A DNA stretch of 64,000 bases from Sandaracinus amylolyticus (GTDB lineage Bacteria; Myxococcota_A; Polyangia; Polyangiales; Sandaracinaceae): assembly GCF_021631985.1 (NCBI RefSeq), contig NZ_CP070225.1:5828001-5892000 (forward strand). The letters are read 5' to 3'. Under the pieces are notes generated by a model. It searched no databases. It saw only the letters and a program-made list of their open reading frames with translations, and was not told the DNA's origin. Of the stretch, positions 9,278-17,945 are shown in pieces (position 1 is the stretch's first letter; each line of letters starts with the position of its first letter). Both the position numbers and the translations under genes were made by a program.

Positions 9278-10905
9278 ACGAGCTCGAGCGGATCGTCGCG
9301 CGGGCGTCGGAGCTCGACGGCGCGCCGTGCCTGCTCGCGACCGTGGTGCGCGTGCGCGGATCGTCGTACCGGCGACCGGGCGCGCGCATGCTGGTCGCGG
9401 GCGATCGCTGGGTGTCGGGCTGCGTGAGCGGCGGCTGTCTCGAAGGGGACGTGCTCCTGCGCGGATCGCATCGCTGTCGCGACGGGGCGGTGGTGATCAC
9501 CTACGACTCGACGAGCGACGAAGGCGAGCCGTGGGGCGTCGGGCTCGGGTGCGACGGAGTGGTCGACGTGCTGCTCGAGGCCGGCGCGCCGAACGACGCG
9601 CTCGTGTTCGCGCGCGCGTGCTTCGACGCGGAGACGAGCGGTGTGCTGGTGACGGTGATCGGCTCGACCGTCGCGGGCGCGCCGATCGGTGCGCGCATCG
9701 CGATCGGCCCCCACGTCGCGCTCGCGCGTCCGGTGGTGGATCCCGTGGTGCGCGACGCGCTCGAGCACGCGGCGCGCGGCCCCGCGGGCGTCGTCGAGGT
9801 CGCGGGGGTGACCGCGCTCGTCGAGGTGATCGCGCCCTCGCCCCAGCTCTTCGTGCTCGGCAGCGGGCACGACGTGACCCCGATCGTCGCGGCGGCCCAG
9901 AACGCCGGATTTCGGGTCACGGTGGCCGATCGTGCGATCCGCGAGCGATCGCGCCTCTGCGTCGCCGATCAGCTGGTCGCGACCGGCGGGGATCTCGCGG
10001 AGATCGCCGGGCGGATCGACGCGGCGCGCGAGGCGTACGTCGTGATCATGCACCACCAGGTCGAGGCCGATCGCGCGGCGCTCGCGATGGTGTTGCGCTC
10101 GCGCGCTCGCTACGTCGGCCTGCTCGGGCCCGCGCGCCGGACACGCGCGCTGCTCGCCGCGCTCGGCGTGGAGCACGACGCGCGGGTGCACGCGCCGGTC
10201 GGGCTCGACATCGGCGCGGAGACGCCGGAGCAGATCGCGCTCGCGGTGATCTCGGAGATCTGCGCGGTCGCGCGAGGACGACGTGGCGGGATGCTGCGCG
10301 ATCGCGCGCGGCCGATGCACGCCGAGGTCGCGATCGTCGTGCTCGCGGCGGGAGGCTCGGCGCGGCTCGGTCGGCCCAAGCAGCTGGTCGAGCTCGAGGG
10401 CGTGCCGCTGGTGCGGCGGGTCGCGGAGACATGCCTCGCGAGCGGCTGCGGGCCGGTCGGGATGGTGCTCGGCGCGAGCAGCGATGCGGTGGCGCACGCG
10501 CTCGGTGGGCTGCGCCTCGCGACGATCGAGAACGACGGTTGGCGCGAAGGGATCGCGAGCTCGATCCGCGCCGGTGTCGCGTGGGCCGAGTCGCGATCGT
10601 GCGGCGCGCTGATGATCGTGCTCGCCGATCAGCCGCGCATCGCGAGCACGCACCTGATCGCGCTGCGCGATGCGTGGGCGCGCGGCGCGCCGATCGCGGC
10701 GACCCGGTGGCGCGATCGCGGCATCGAGGTCGTCGGCGCACCGGCGATCTTCGATCGCACGCGGTGGGACGCGCTCGCGCGGCTCGAGGGAGATCGCGGC
10801 GCAGGCGCGCTGCTGCGCGAGTCGGACGTGGTCGCGATCGAGAGCGTGGACGCCGCGATCGACGTGGACACGCCCGAGGACGTCGGCGCACTGCTCGGCG
10901 CGTGA
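9274..10905 (+). CDS. XdhC-MocA fusion: molybdenum cofactor maturation protein
   Basis: 543 residues combining two proteins that are usually separate. Residues 1-335 are an XdhC/CoxI-family chaperone: the N-terminal domain has GSSYRRPGARML and SGCVSGGCLEGDV, and the Rossmann domain has LFVLGSGHDVTPI and RYVGLLGPARRTRAL. Members bind and insert the sulfurated molybdenum cofactor. From about residue 350 a MobA/MocA-like nucleotidyltransferase begins with the signature VLAAGGSARLGRPKQL and contains LADQPRI, which would attach CMP to make the cytosine dinucleotide cofactor used by PaoC-type enzymes. Position directly after paoC (ATGA overlap) supports dedicated cofactor maturation. Confidence 0.92.
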   Translation: MNELERIVARASELDGAPCLLATVVRVRGSSYRRPGARMLVAGDRWVSGCVSGGCLEGDVLLRGSHRCRDGAVVITYDSTSDEGEPWGVGLGCDGVVDVLLEAGAPNDALVFARACFDAETSGVLVTVIGSTVAGAPIGARIAIGPHVALARPVVDPVVRDALEHAARGPAGVVEVAGVTALVEVIAPSPQLFVLGSGHDVTPIVAAAQNAGFRVTVADRAIRERSRLCVADQLVATGGDLAEIAGRIDAAREAYVVIMHHQVEADRAALAMVLRSRARYVGLLGPARRTRALLAALGVEHDARVHAPVGLDIGAETPEQIALAVISEICAVARGRRGGMLRDRARPMHAEVAIVVLAAGGSARLGRPKQLVELEGVPLVRRVAETCLASGCGPVGMVLGASSDAVAHALGGLRLATIENDGWREGIASSIRAGVAWAESRSCGALMIVLADQPRIASTHLIALRDAWARGAPIAATRWRDRGIEVVGAPAIFDRTRWDALARLEGDRGAGALLRESDVVAIESVDAAIDVDTPEDVGALLGA

Positions 10906-10930
10906 CGTCTGCGATACGCTCTCGCGCGTC

Positions 10931-12088
10931 ATGACGAGCCAGGTCGACGCCACCCTCCTCTCTCGCGCCGAAGATGCAGCCCGCGCGATCGCTCCTCTCG
11001 CCGCGCGCATCGAAGCGGACCGGCAGCTGCCGCCCGAAGCGGTCGACGCGCTGGTGCGCGCCGGTGCGCTGAAGCTGCTCGTGCCGCGCGTGCACGGTGG
11101 CGCGGAGGCGACGGCCGAGACCTTCGTGTCGGTGGTCGAGACGATCGCGCGCGCCGACGGCTCCGCGGGCTGGTGCACGATGATCGCGGGCGGCTCGGGG
11201 CTGATGTCGATGTTCCTCGCGCCCGAGGTCGCGCACGAGGTCTACGCGCCCGACGACGCGATCACCTGCGGCGTAGTGGCGCCGATGGGCCGCGCCGCGC
11301 GCGTGGAGCACGGATATCGAGTGAGCGGGCGCTGGCCCTTCGGGAGCGCGTCGAAGCACTCGCAGTGGATCATGGGCGGGACGATCGCCGAGGGAGACTC
11401 GCCGCTGCCGAGCGGTGCGCCCGACATTCGCAGCGCGCTCTTCCGCGCGAGCGACGTGCAGATCCTCGACACCTGGGACGTGAGCGGTCTGCGCGGCACC
11501 GGCAGCCACGACTTCGCGGTGAAGGACGTGATCGTCCCGCGCGAGCGCACGTTCTCGTTGATCACGACGCCGCGCACCCACGAGGGGCCGCTCGCGCGAC
11601 TGCCGTTCTTCGGCACGCTGGCGTCGGGCGTGGCCGCGGTGTCGCTGGGCATCGGGCGCGCCGCGATCGACGCGCTGATCGCGCTCGCGACGAAGAAGCA
11701 GCAGCTCGGCGCGAAGCAGACGATCGCGCATCGCGAGACGGTGCAGCTCGAGGTCGCGCGCATCGAGGCGCGGCTGCGCGGCGCGCGCGCGTTCCTGTTC
11801 GACGCGCTGGGCGAGGCGGGGCGCGAGGCCGCGCGAGACGGCGAGGCGACGGTGCGATCGCGGGCGCTGCTGCGCGCGGCGGCGTGTCACGCGGCGAGCG
11901 AGAGCGCGCGCGTGGTGACGAGCGCGTACGAGCTCGGCGGGGGCACGTCGATCTACGCGTCGAGCCCGCTGCAGCGGCACCTGCGCGACGTGCACACCGC
12001 GTCGCAGCACCTGATGGTCGCGTCGCCCACCGCGACCACCGCGGGGCGCGTGCTCCTCGGCCTCGACGCGGAGACGGCGACGCTGTGA
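10931..12088 (+). CDS. Acyl-CoA dehydrogenase-like flavoprotein (possible monooxygenase/hydroxylase)
   Basis: 385 residues with the acyl-CoA dehydrogenase fold: N-terminal helical domain (RQLPPEAVDALVRAGALKLL), middle beta domain (GCVVAPMGRAARVEHGYRV, SGLRGTGSHDFAVKDVIVP) and C-terminal helical domain. The start ADGSAGWCTMIAGG and the GLRGTGS motif resemble two-component flavin-dependent hydroxylases (HsaA/NcnH-like) more than beta-oxidation dehydrogenases, and no clear catalytic Glu motif was seen. It follows the cofactor-maturation gene by 25 bases and its stop overlaps the SDR start, so it belongs to the same transcription unit. Substrate unknown. Confidence 0.82.
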   Translation: MTSQVDATLLSRAEDAARAIAPLAARIEADRQLPPEAVDALVRAGALKLLVPRVHGGAEATAETFVSVVETIARADGSAGWCTMIAGGSGLMSMFLAPEVAHEVYAPDDAITCGVVAPMGRAARVEHGYRVSGRWPFGSASKHSQWIMGGTIAEGDSPLPSGAPDIRSALFRASDVQILDTWDVSGLRGTGSHDFAVKDVIVPRERTFSLITTPRTHEGPLARLPFFGTLASGVAAVSLGIGRAAIDALIALATKKQQLGAKQTIAHRETVQLEVARIEARLRGARAFLFDALGEAGREAARDGEATVRSRALLRAAACHAASESARVVTSAYELGGGTSIYASSPLQRHLRDVHTASQHLMVASPTATTAGRVLLGLDAETATL

Positions 12089-12912
12089 CGTGGTCTCCGC
12101 CCGACCTGCGCGGGAAGATCTGCATCGTCACCGGCGCGAGCCGCGGCGTGGGCAAGGGCATCGCGCTCGGGCTCGGCGAAGCGGGCGCGACGGTGTACGT
12201 GACCGGTCGCAGCGAGACCGCGGGCGCGCTCCCGGGGACGATCGGCGAGACCGCGGACGCGGTGCGCGCGCTCGGCGGCGTCGGGCTCGCGGTGCGCTGC
12301 GATCACGCGATCGACGAGGAGGTCGAGGCGCTCTTCGCGCGCGTGGACGCGGAGCACGGCCGCGTCGACGTGCTGGTGAACAACGCGTTCGCGATCCCGG
12401 AAGGCAAGCTCACCGCGCCGTTCTGGGAGCTGCCGATCGCGCAGTGGGACGTGATGCATCGCGTCGGTCTGCGCTCGCACTACGTCGCGGCGTGGCACGC
12501 GGCGCAGCGCATGGTGCCGGCGCGACGCGGGCTCATCGTGAACGTCTCGTCGTTCGGCGCGAAGATCCAGGCGGTCAACGTCGCGTACGGCGTGGGCAAG
12601 GCGGGTGTCGATCGCATGTCGCGCGACATGGGCCGCGAGCTCGCGCCGCACGGCGTGCTCGCGGTCTCGATCTGGCCGGGGATCGTGAAGACCGAGCGCT
12701 TGTTGCTCGAGCCGGAGCGCCTCGGGTTCGATCCCAGCAAGGGCGAGTCACCGCAATTCAGCGGGCGCGCCGTGGCGTGCCTCGCCGCCGATCCGCGCGC
12801 GATCGAGCACGCCGGCGAAGCGCTCGTGGTGGCCGAGCTCGGCGAGCACTACGGCTTCCCCGACCTCGACGGCTCACGCCCGCGCTCGATGCGCCGGGAC
12901 CGCGCCCGATGA
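12085..12912 (+). CDS. Short-chain dehydrogenase/reductase (DHRS1-like)
   Basis: 275 residues, classical SDR. Cofactor motif TGASRGVGKGIALGLG (near residue 15) with GR at the end of beta-2 (VYVTGRSE), compatible with NADP(H). The structural NNA motif is present (VLVNNAFAIPEG), as are the catalytic Ser (VNVSSFG) and the YxxxK pair (YGVGKAG). The start is a GTG sharing bases with the upstream stop (GTGA), a tight coupling to the flavoprotein. The long substrate-binding region after YxxxK with IWPGIVKTE resembles DHRS1-type proteins. Substrate unknown. Confidence 0.88.
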   Translation: MTWSPPDLRGKICIVTGASRGVGKGIALGLGEAGATVYVTGRSETAGALPGTIGETADAVRALGGVGLAVRCDHAIDEEVEALFARVDAEHGRVDVLVNNAFAIPEGKLTAPFWELPIAQWDVMHRVGLRSHYVAAWHAAQRMVPARRGLIVNVSSFGAKIQAVNVAYGVGKAGVDRMSRDMGRELAPHGVLAVSIWPGIVKTERLLLEPERLGFDPSKGESPQFSGRAVACLAADPRAIEHAGEALVVAELGEHYGFPDLDGSRPRSMRRDRAR

Positions 12913-12934
12913 TCGAGTAAGGTTCGCGCCACGC

Positions 12935-14476
12935 ATGCCGAAGTTCGCATCGATCGACGTGGGCTCGAACGCGTCGCGGCTCCTCATCGTGCAGGCCGAC
13001 GGACCCGGGCGCTTCACCACCGTGCTGCAGTCGCGCATGCCGGTGCGCCTGGGCCACTCGGTGTTCGTCACGGGCAAGCTCGATCCCGAGTCGGTGGAGG
13101 AGCTCGTGCGCGCGATGCGCGCGTTCAAGACCACGATGGAGAACGAGGGCGTCGAGGCGTATCGCGCGGTGGTGACCGCGTCGGCGCGCGACGCCGAGAA
13201 CTCCGAAGACATGCTGCACCGGGTCGCCGATGCGGGCATCGAGCTCGAGGCGATCGACGGCACCGAGGAGGCGCGGCTCGTGAAGCTCGCCGTCGAGCAG
13301 CGCGTGCCGCTCGGCGACAAGCGCGCGCTGCTCTGCGATCTCGGCGGCGGCAGCCTCGAGCTCTCGGAGGTGAACCACGACGAGGTGCGCTTCTCGACGA
13401 GCCTGCAGATCGGCACGGTGCGCCTGCTCGAGTCGTTCCTCGACGATGGCAAGCCGGTGACGAAGGCGCAGGAGCGCCTCCTCGGCGAGTACCTCGATCG
13501 CATGCTGCAGCCGGTGCGCGAGAGCTTCCTCAAGCGCAGCTACGACGTGGTCGCGGGAACGGGCGGCAACTTCGAGACGATCGCGGAGCTGTGCCCGATG
13601 GCGGGCACCGCGCTGCCGACGATCGACGTCCGGAAGGCGCGCGCGCTGCTCGCGAAGATGTCGAAGATGAAGGCGACCGATCGCCGCAAGGAGTACGGGC
13701 TGCGTCCCGATCGCGCCGACGTGATCGTGCCCGCGCTCTACGTGCTGGTGACGATCGCGGACCTCGCGCGCACCGACACGATCGTGGCACCCGGCGTGGG
13801 CCTCAAAGAAGGCATCGTCGCGGAGCTCGTGCACAAGCACTTCCGCGTCTGGGACTACAAGGTCGACGAGAGCCAGGCGGCGCGCGCCGCGGTGCAGCTC
13901 GGTCGTCGCTATCACTTCGACGAGCCGCACGCGACGCAGGTGGATCGCCTCGCGACCCAGCTCTTCGATCGACTGCGCGCGCTGCACAAGCTCGACGATC
14001 ACGATCGCGTGCTCTTGCGCGTCGCCGCGCTGGTCCACGACATCGGCGACTTCGTGCACTTCGCGGCGCACCACAAGCACACGCAGTACATCGTCGAGCA
14101 CAGCGACGTGATGGGCCTGTCGCCGGAGCACCGCGTCGTGGTGGGCTGCATCGCGCGCTATCACCGGCGCGCACCCCCGAGCCCGAAGCACGCGTCGTTC
14201 GCGTCGCTGGGCCCGGAGGATCGACGGAGAGTGCGGAAGCTGTCGTCGATCCTGCGCCTCGCGGATGCGCTCGATCGCGGGCACCGCAGCAAGGTGCACC
14301 AGCTCGACGTCGAGGTCGGCGCGCAGGAGATCGTGATCCGCGCGAGCGGCAGAGAGGATCTCTCGCTGGAAGCGTGGACCGCCGCGCGGAAGGCGGGGCT
14401 CTTCGAGCAGACCTTCCGGCGGACGGTGCACGTCGTCGTGGACTCGGCCGACGACGCCGCCGTCGCGCGCGCCTGA
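12935..14476 (+). CDS. ppx: Ppx/GppA family phosphatase with HD domain (exopolyphosphatase-like)
   Basis: 513 residues. The N-terminal actin-like/ASKHA domain has the family signatures FASIDVGSNASRLLI and LLCDLGGGSLELSEV; members hydrolyse polyphosphate and/or pppGpp. A C-terminal HD-type domain follows from about residue 310 (VAALVHDIGDFVHF, SSILRLADALDRGHRS), the longer PPX2-type architecture. Alternative roles, polyphosphate versus (p)ppGpp phosphatase, cannot be separated from sequence alone. It lies 22 bases after the SDR gene on the same strand and converges with a lipoprotein gene only 6 bases away. Confidence 0.92.
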   Translation: MPKFASIDVGSNASRLLIVQADGPGRFTTVLQSRMPVRLGHSVFVTGKLDPESVEELVRAMRAFKTTMENEGVEAYRAVVTASARDAENSEDMLHRVADAGIELEAIDGTEEARLVKLAVEQRVPLGDKRALLCDLGGGSLELSEVNHDEVRFSTSLQIGTVRLLESFLDDGKPVTKAQERLLGEYLDRMLQPVRESFLKRSYDVVAGTGGNFETIAELCPMAGTALPTIDVRKARALLAKMSKMKATDRRKEYGLRPDRADVIVPALYVLVTIADLARTDTIVAPGVGLKEGIVAELVHKHFRVWDYKVDESQAARAAVQLGRRYHFDEPHATQVDRLATQLFDRLRALHKLDDHDRVLLRVAALVHDIGDFVHFAAHHKHTQYIVEHSDVMGLSPEHRVVVGCIARYHRRAPPSPKHASFASLGPEDRRRVRKLSSILRLADALDRGHRSKVHQLDVEVGAQEIVIRASGREDLSLEAWTAARKAGLFEQTFRRTVHVVVDSADDAAVARA

Positions 14477-14482
14477 AGCGCG

Positions 14483-15355
14483 TCAGCGGGCCGACGGGAC
14501 GTCGCAGACGCCGTACTCGGCGCTCAGATAGCCGGGCACCGCGATGCACTCGTGCGAGGGATCGCTGCAGTCGGCGTCGCCCATCGCGGTGCGGCAGACC
14601 CGCAGGCACGAGAACGGACCGGCGCCGAGGCAGATCGTGCCCGGCACGCACGCGTTGGTCGCGGTGCAGCTGCCTCCCTCGGGCGTGGTGCCCGCGACGA
14701 AGCAACCGACGGTCTCGGGCGCCGGGCCCGGATAACAGCCGCGGCCTGCAGCACAGCCCGCGTTCGGCGCGAGCGTGCATGCGTCCGCGGGTGCGCAGTG
14801 ACCGAGGTTCGGCGCCTCGGCGAGCTGCACGCACGCCTGGCCGCCCGGGCAGTCGAGCGCGGCGTCCGGGCAGCAGTAGTGACGGCAGGTGCCGGCGCGA
14901 CAGGTGAGCCCTGGCGCGCACTCGTCGGCGAAGTCGCAGGGGTCGCCGTCGGTGCCGGGCAGGACGACGAGCTCGCAGCGCGTCGCAGCGACGCCGCCGA
15001 CCTCCGCGTAGTAGCAGGCATGGTCGGGCGGGCAGTCCTGCAGCGCCACGTCGCACGCGCCGCCGCCCGCCGCGCAGAGGCTCGCGCCGCCATCGGCGCC
15101 CGCGTCGGTCGTGCCGGCGTCGGGCTCGCCCGCATCGACCTCGCCCGCGTCGACCTCGCCCGCATCCGCCGAGCCCGCATCCGCCGAGCCCGCGTCGATC
15201 GCGCCGCCGTCGTTCCCGGCGTCGCGCGCGCCCGCATCGAGCACGCCGCCGGCATCGTGCGCTCCCGCGTCCGCCACGCCGTCGTCGTCACCGCACGCCA
15301 CGAGCACCAGCACGAGCCCGAGCGCGACCGCTCGTCCCACGAATCGTCCGTCCAC
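14483..15355 (-). CDS. Cys-rich lipoprotein with Asp-Ala-Gly linker
   Basis: 290 residues. The GTG at 15355 is chosen because GGAGG lies 8 bases upstream. A lipoprotein signal (ALGLVLVLVACGDDD) leads into a low-complexity linker of DAG/DAGS units over about 70 residues, then a domain with about 24 cysteines in small disulphide-type loops (CPPDHACYY, CRHYCCPDAALDCPGG, CAAGRGCYPG). This layout is common among secreted proteins of Polyangiales; function unknown. It is probably anchored in the outer membrane with the Cys-rich part exposed. A longer upstream reading frame exists but lacks a signal peptide. Confidence 0.82.
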   Translation of the reverse strand: MDGRFVGRAVALGLVLVLVACGDDDGVADAGAHDAGGVLDAGARDAGNDGGAIDAGSADAGSADAGEVDAGEVDAGEPDAGTTDAGADGGASLCAAGGGACDVALQDCPPDHACYYAEVGGVAATRCELVVLPGTDGDPCDFADECAPGLTCRAGTCRHYCCPDAALDCPGGQACVQLAEAPNLGHCAPADACTLAPNAGCAAGRGCYPGPAPETVGCFVAGTTPEGGSCTATNACVPGTICLGAGPFSCLRVCRTAMGDADCSDPSHECIAVPGYLSAEYGVCDVPSAR

Positions 15356-15488
15356 GGTCGCCGCCTCCACAGCTCGAGCGCGCGACCCGCGCCTCGGAGC
15401 GGCCGCGAGCCTATGCGACCTCGCGCCACATCGGCAACGAGCTCGGCGCGCGATCACACGCGGAACGCCCGGTGCAACGCGAGCCCCT

Positions 15489-15818
15489 GTGCCAAGACGA
15501 GCCCTGCTCATCGCGCTGACGGTGTGGCTCAGCGCGTGCGCCGACGATCGAGACGCATGCGGGCATGGCACCGAGTGCGCGCGCGCGACACCCGCACCCT
15601 CGGGCGAAGGCTGGTGCTGCGCGCCTGGAGGCTCGCCGTTCTCCGGTTCGCAGTGCGAGCCGCTCGGCGGCTGGGTCGCGGATCGCACGCAGTGCGATGA
15701 CGCTCCGGACTCGTGCGACGCGCCGCCCTGCGCATGGCGCACATCGGTCGACGCGAACGGCTGCATCGTCGCCCACATCGCACCCGACGCATGTCCACCA
15801 CTCGACGCCGGCCGCTGA
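15489..15818 (+). CDS. Small Cys-rich lipoprotein
   Basis: 109 residues from a GTG at 15489. The signal LLIALTVWLSAC ends in a lipobox, and the mature protein has nine further cysteines (CGHGTEC, WCCAPGG, CEPLGGW, CDDAPDSC, PPCAWR) and no recognisable fold. It is divergent from the Cys-rich lipoprotein at 14483 across a 133-base gap, and the two look like functional relatives although not clear paralogues. The signal plus regular Cys spacing makes it a real gene despite its length. Confidence 0.68.
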   Translation: MPRRALLIALTVWLSACADDRDACGHGTECARATPAPSGEGWCCAPGGSPFSGSQCEPLGGWVADRTQCDDAPDSCDAPPCAWRTSVDANGCIVAHIAPDACPPLDAGR

Positions 15819-15880
15819 TCGAGACCATCACCGTGCGACACGCGAGCGCCCGAGCCCGCGCGCCGCTCGCCGAGGCCTGC

Positions 15881-17638
15881 TCAGCCTCCGACGAGAGCCT
15901 TGTGCGCCCCCGTCTGGTCGGCCGGCCGCGGCGAGTACTGCGACTGGCTCGCGTACTGCGCTTCTTCGCGCCGCATCTCTTCCATCAGCTCGCCGACCTC
16001 GGGGCGTCCCTTCAGGTGGCTCATCAGCAGCGCCGAGCAGTCGGTGAACGTCTTCTCGTACGCGAGCGCCTCGCGCACCCGCGTCGCGATCCGATCACGC
16101 CCCGCCGCGAGATCGTTCTCGAGCGCATCGCCGTAGCGCGCCAGCTGCGCGCGCAGCTCGTCGATCTGCCGGCGCAGATCGCCCGCGCTCTTCTCCTTGT
16201 GCAGCGCGCGGCGCTCGTGGTCCTGCAGCACCTCCGAGAGCACCTCGGCGCGCGCGCGGTTCGCCGTCGCTTCCTCGAACACCCCGCGCCAGGTGCGCAG
16301 ATCACCCGCCGTGCGCTCGAGCTCGAGCGCCTGCGCGTTCGCGCGCTCCCATGCCCGACGCGCCTCGTCGAGCTTCGTCTTCACGCGCGACAGACGCTCG
16401 CGCTCCGCGGCCGCATCGCGCAGCGTGCGCGACTCCTCCTCCGCGAGCTCCTCGACCTTGCGTCCGATCTCCGCGCGCAGCGCCCTGCCCCGCCGCTCGA
16501 TCGCGTCGAGCTTGCGCTGGTGCGACGCGAGCTCGCCCTCGAGCTTGCTCGCGCGCGCCGAGACCTCCCACAGCTGATCGATCGCGGTCTGCAGGTCGTC
16601 GGGCACGCGGCCGTTCGGATACGCGCGCGCGACCATGCGCGAGAAGTACGCCGCACGGCGCGACCACTCGACGACACCGGGGCTCGGCGCGGGCGGCGGC
16701 GGAGGCGGCTGCGCGGGCGCGGCGGCCTGGCCCTCCTGCTGCTGCACCTCCCACGTGTTCGGGAGCGTGCGCTGCAGCGCCTTGAGCTCTTCCTGCAGGT
16801 GGTGGCCGTCGCGGAAGCGGCGACGTGGGTCTTTCTCGAGCAGCTTGAGGATGATCGCCTCGGCTGCCTCGGGCAGATCCTTCGCGAGCGTGCGCGGGCG
16901 CGGCGGCGGCGCGGTGCGCTGCATCTCGAGCAGCGTGTCGCGATCGTTGCTGCGGAACGGCAGCTGCCCGGTGCACATCTCGAAGAACAAGATGCCGAGC
17001 GCGTAGAGATCGCTCACCGGCAGCGCGTCGTCTCCACGCGCCTGCTCCGGCGACATGTACTCGGGCGTGCCGAACACCGCGCCCTTCGGAGCGAGTCGTG
17101 GATCCCGCGCGAGCGCTGCGAGACCGAAGTCCAGGATCTTCACGAAGTCGCGACGGCCGCCGCGCGTCGTGAGCATGATGTTGTCGCTCTTCAGGTCGCG
17201 ATGGACGACGCCGAGGTCGTGCGCACGCGCGAGCGCCGCGCACATCTGCTCGAGGATGTCGACCGCCCGCGCGAGCTGCATCGGGCCCTTCGCGATCTCG
17301 CTCGAGAGCGCGCTGCCGACGAGGTACTCCATTACGAGGTAGAGCTCGCTCTCCTCGGTCTCGCCGACGTCGTGGATCTCGACGATGTGCGCGTGATCGA
17401 CGCGGTTCGCGGCGCGCGCCTCGCGCAGCATCCACGCGCGCAGGTGCGTCTCGCTGCGCAGGTCGGGCCGGATGAGCTTCAGCGCGACCACCCGATCGAT
17501 GAGGACGTGACGGGCCCGGTAGACGACCCCCATGCCCCCTTCGCCGAGCAAGGCCTCGAGCCGGTAACGCCCGGCCACGACCTTCCCGAGATAGCTGTCC
17601 TTCGCCGAGCGATTGGCCGAGGTGCGCGTGGTTCCCAT
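15881..17638 (-). CDS. Eukaryotic-type Ser/Thr protein kinase with C-terminal coiled coil
   Basis: 585 residues. Kinase domain about residues 20-290 with glycine loop LLGEGGMGVVYRA, lysine in VALKLI, catalytic loop VVHRDLKSDN (near 145), DFG (near 168) and FGTPEYMSPEQ, so it should be active. A Pro-rich linker (QPPPPPPAPSP) follows, then about 170 residues rich in Arg, Glu, Ala and Leu with heptad-like spacing, predicted coiled coil. No transmembrane segment, so cytoplasmic. The ATG at 17638 is the first start that precedes a plausible N-terminus. It is transcribed divergently from a second kinase, suggesting joint signalling or shared control. Confidence 0.92.
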   Translation of the reverse strand: MGTTRTSANRSAKDSYLGKVVAGRYRLEALLGEGGMGVVYRARHVLIDRVVALKLIRPDLRSETHLRAWMLREARAANRVDHAHIVEIHDVGETEESELYLVMEYLVGSALSSEIAKGPMQLARAVDILEQMCAALARAHDLGVVHRDLKSDNIMLTTRGGRRDFVKILDFGLAALARDPRLAPKGAVFGTPEYMSPEQARGDDALPVSDLYALGILFFEMCTGQLPFRSNDRDTLLEMQRTAPPPRPRTLAKDLPEAAEAIILKLLEKDPRRRFRDGHHLQEELKALQRTLPNTWEVQQQEGQAAAPAQPPPPPPAPSPGVVEWSRRAAYFSRMVARAYPNGRVPDDLQTAIDQLWEVSARASKLEGELASHQRKLDAIERRGRALRAEIGRKVEELAEEESRTLRDAAAERERLSRVKTKLDEARRAWERANAQALELERTAGDLRTWRGVFEEATANRARAEVLSEVLQDHERRALHKEKSAGDLRRQIDELRAQLARYGDALENDLAAGRDRIATRVREALAYEKTFTDCSALLMSHLKGRPEVGELMEEMRREEAQYASQSQYSPRPADQTGAHKALVGG

Positions 17639-17945
17639 GGGGACCTGGCTCCGGGGTTCGAAGAGGGCCGAAACCGAACCGAGCAGCGATGATAACGCCA
17701 GTCCTCCGGGGACAGTCAGAGTTTCCGTATCGCCTCTGGCCGAACCGGGGACGTCTCCAATCGTACACCATTGGTGAAGAATTGCGGATCGATCGCGAGA
17801 AAGTGCAGAGTTCGTACACTTATCCTGTTGTCCGGAGCGGCCTCTCCCGTATCCTGGGTGCGAGCTTCGGCCGGGCGTGCGCCTACGTGTCGCCCCGGGT
17901 TTCCACCCATACGGCCAGCGCTCAGGGCCACGAGCAGGAGGCGTG
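17639..17945. promoter_or_regulatory. Intergenic region between divergent kinase genes
   Basis: 307 bases with no gene. The stretch 17756-17832 is clearly richer in A/T than its surroundings (for example AAGAATTGCGGATC and TTCGTACACTTATCCTGTTG) and probably contains the promoters for both kinases. No exact sigma-70 or sigma-54 consensus was found. GGAGG at 17938-17942 is the ribosome-binding site of the rightward kinase. No repeat or hairpin stands out. Confidence 0.4.

Noticed and set aside
17756-17800. Sigma-54 promoter in the gap between the kinases
   Set aside because: GG...GC elements were found only with 9-base spacing (GGTGAAGAATTGC), while sigma-54 needs 10 between them.
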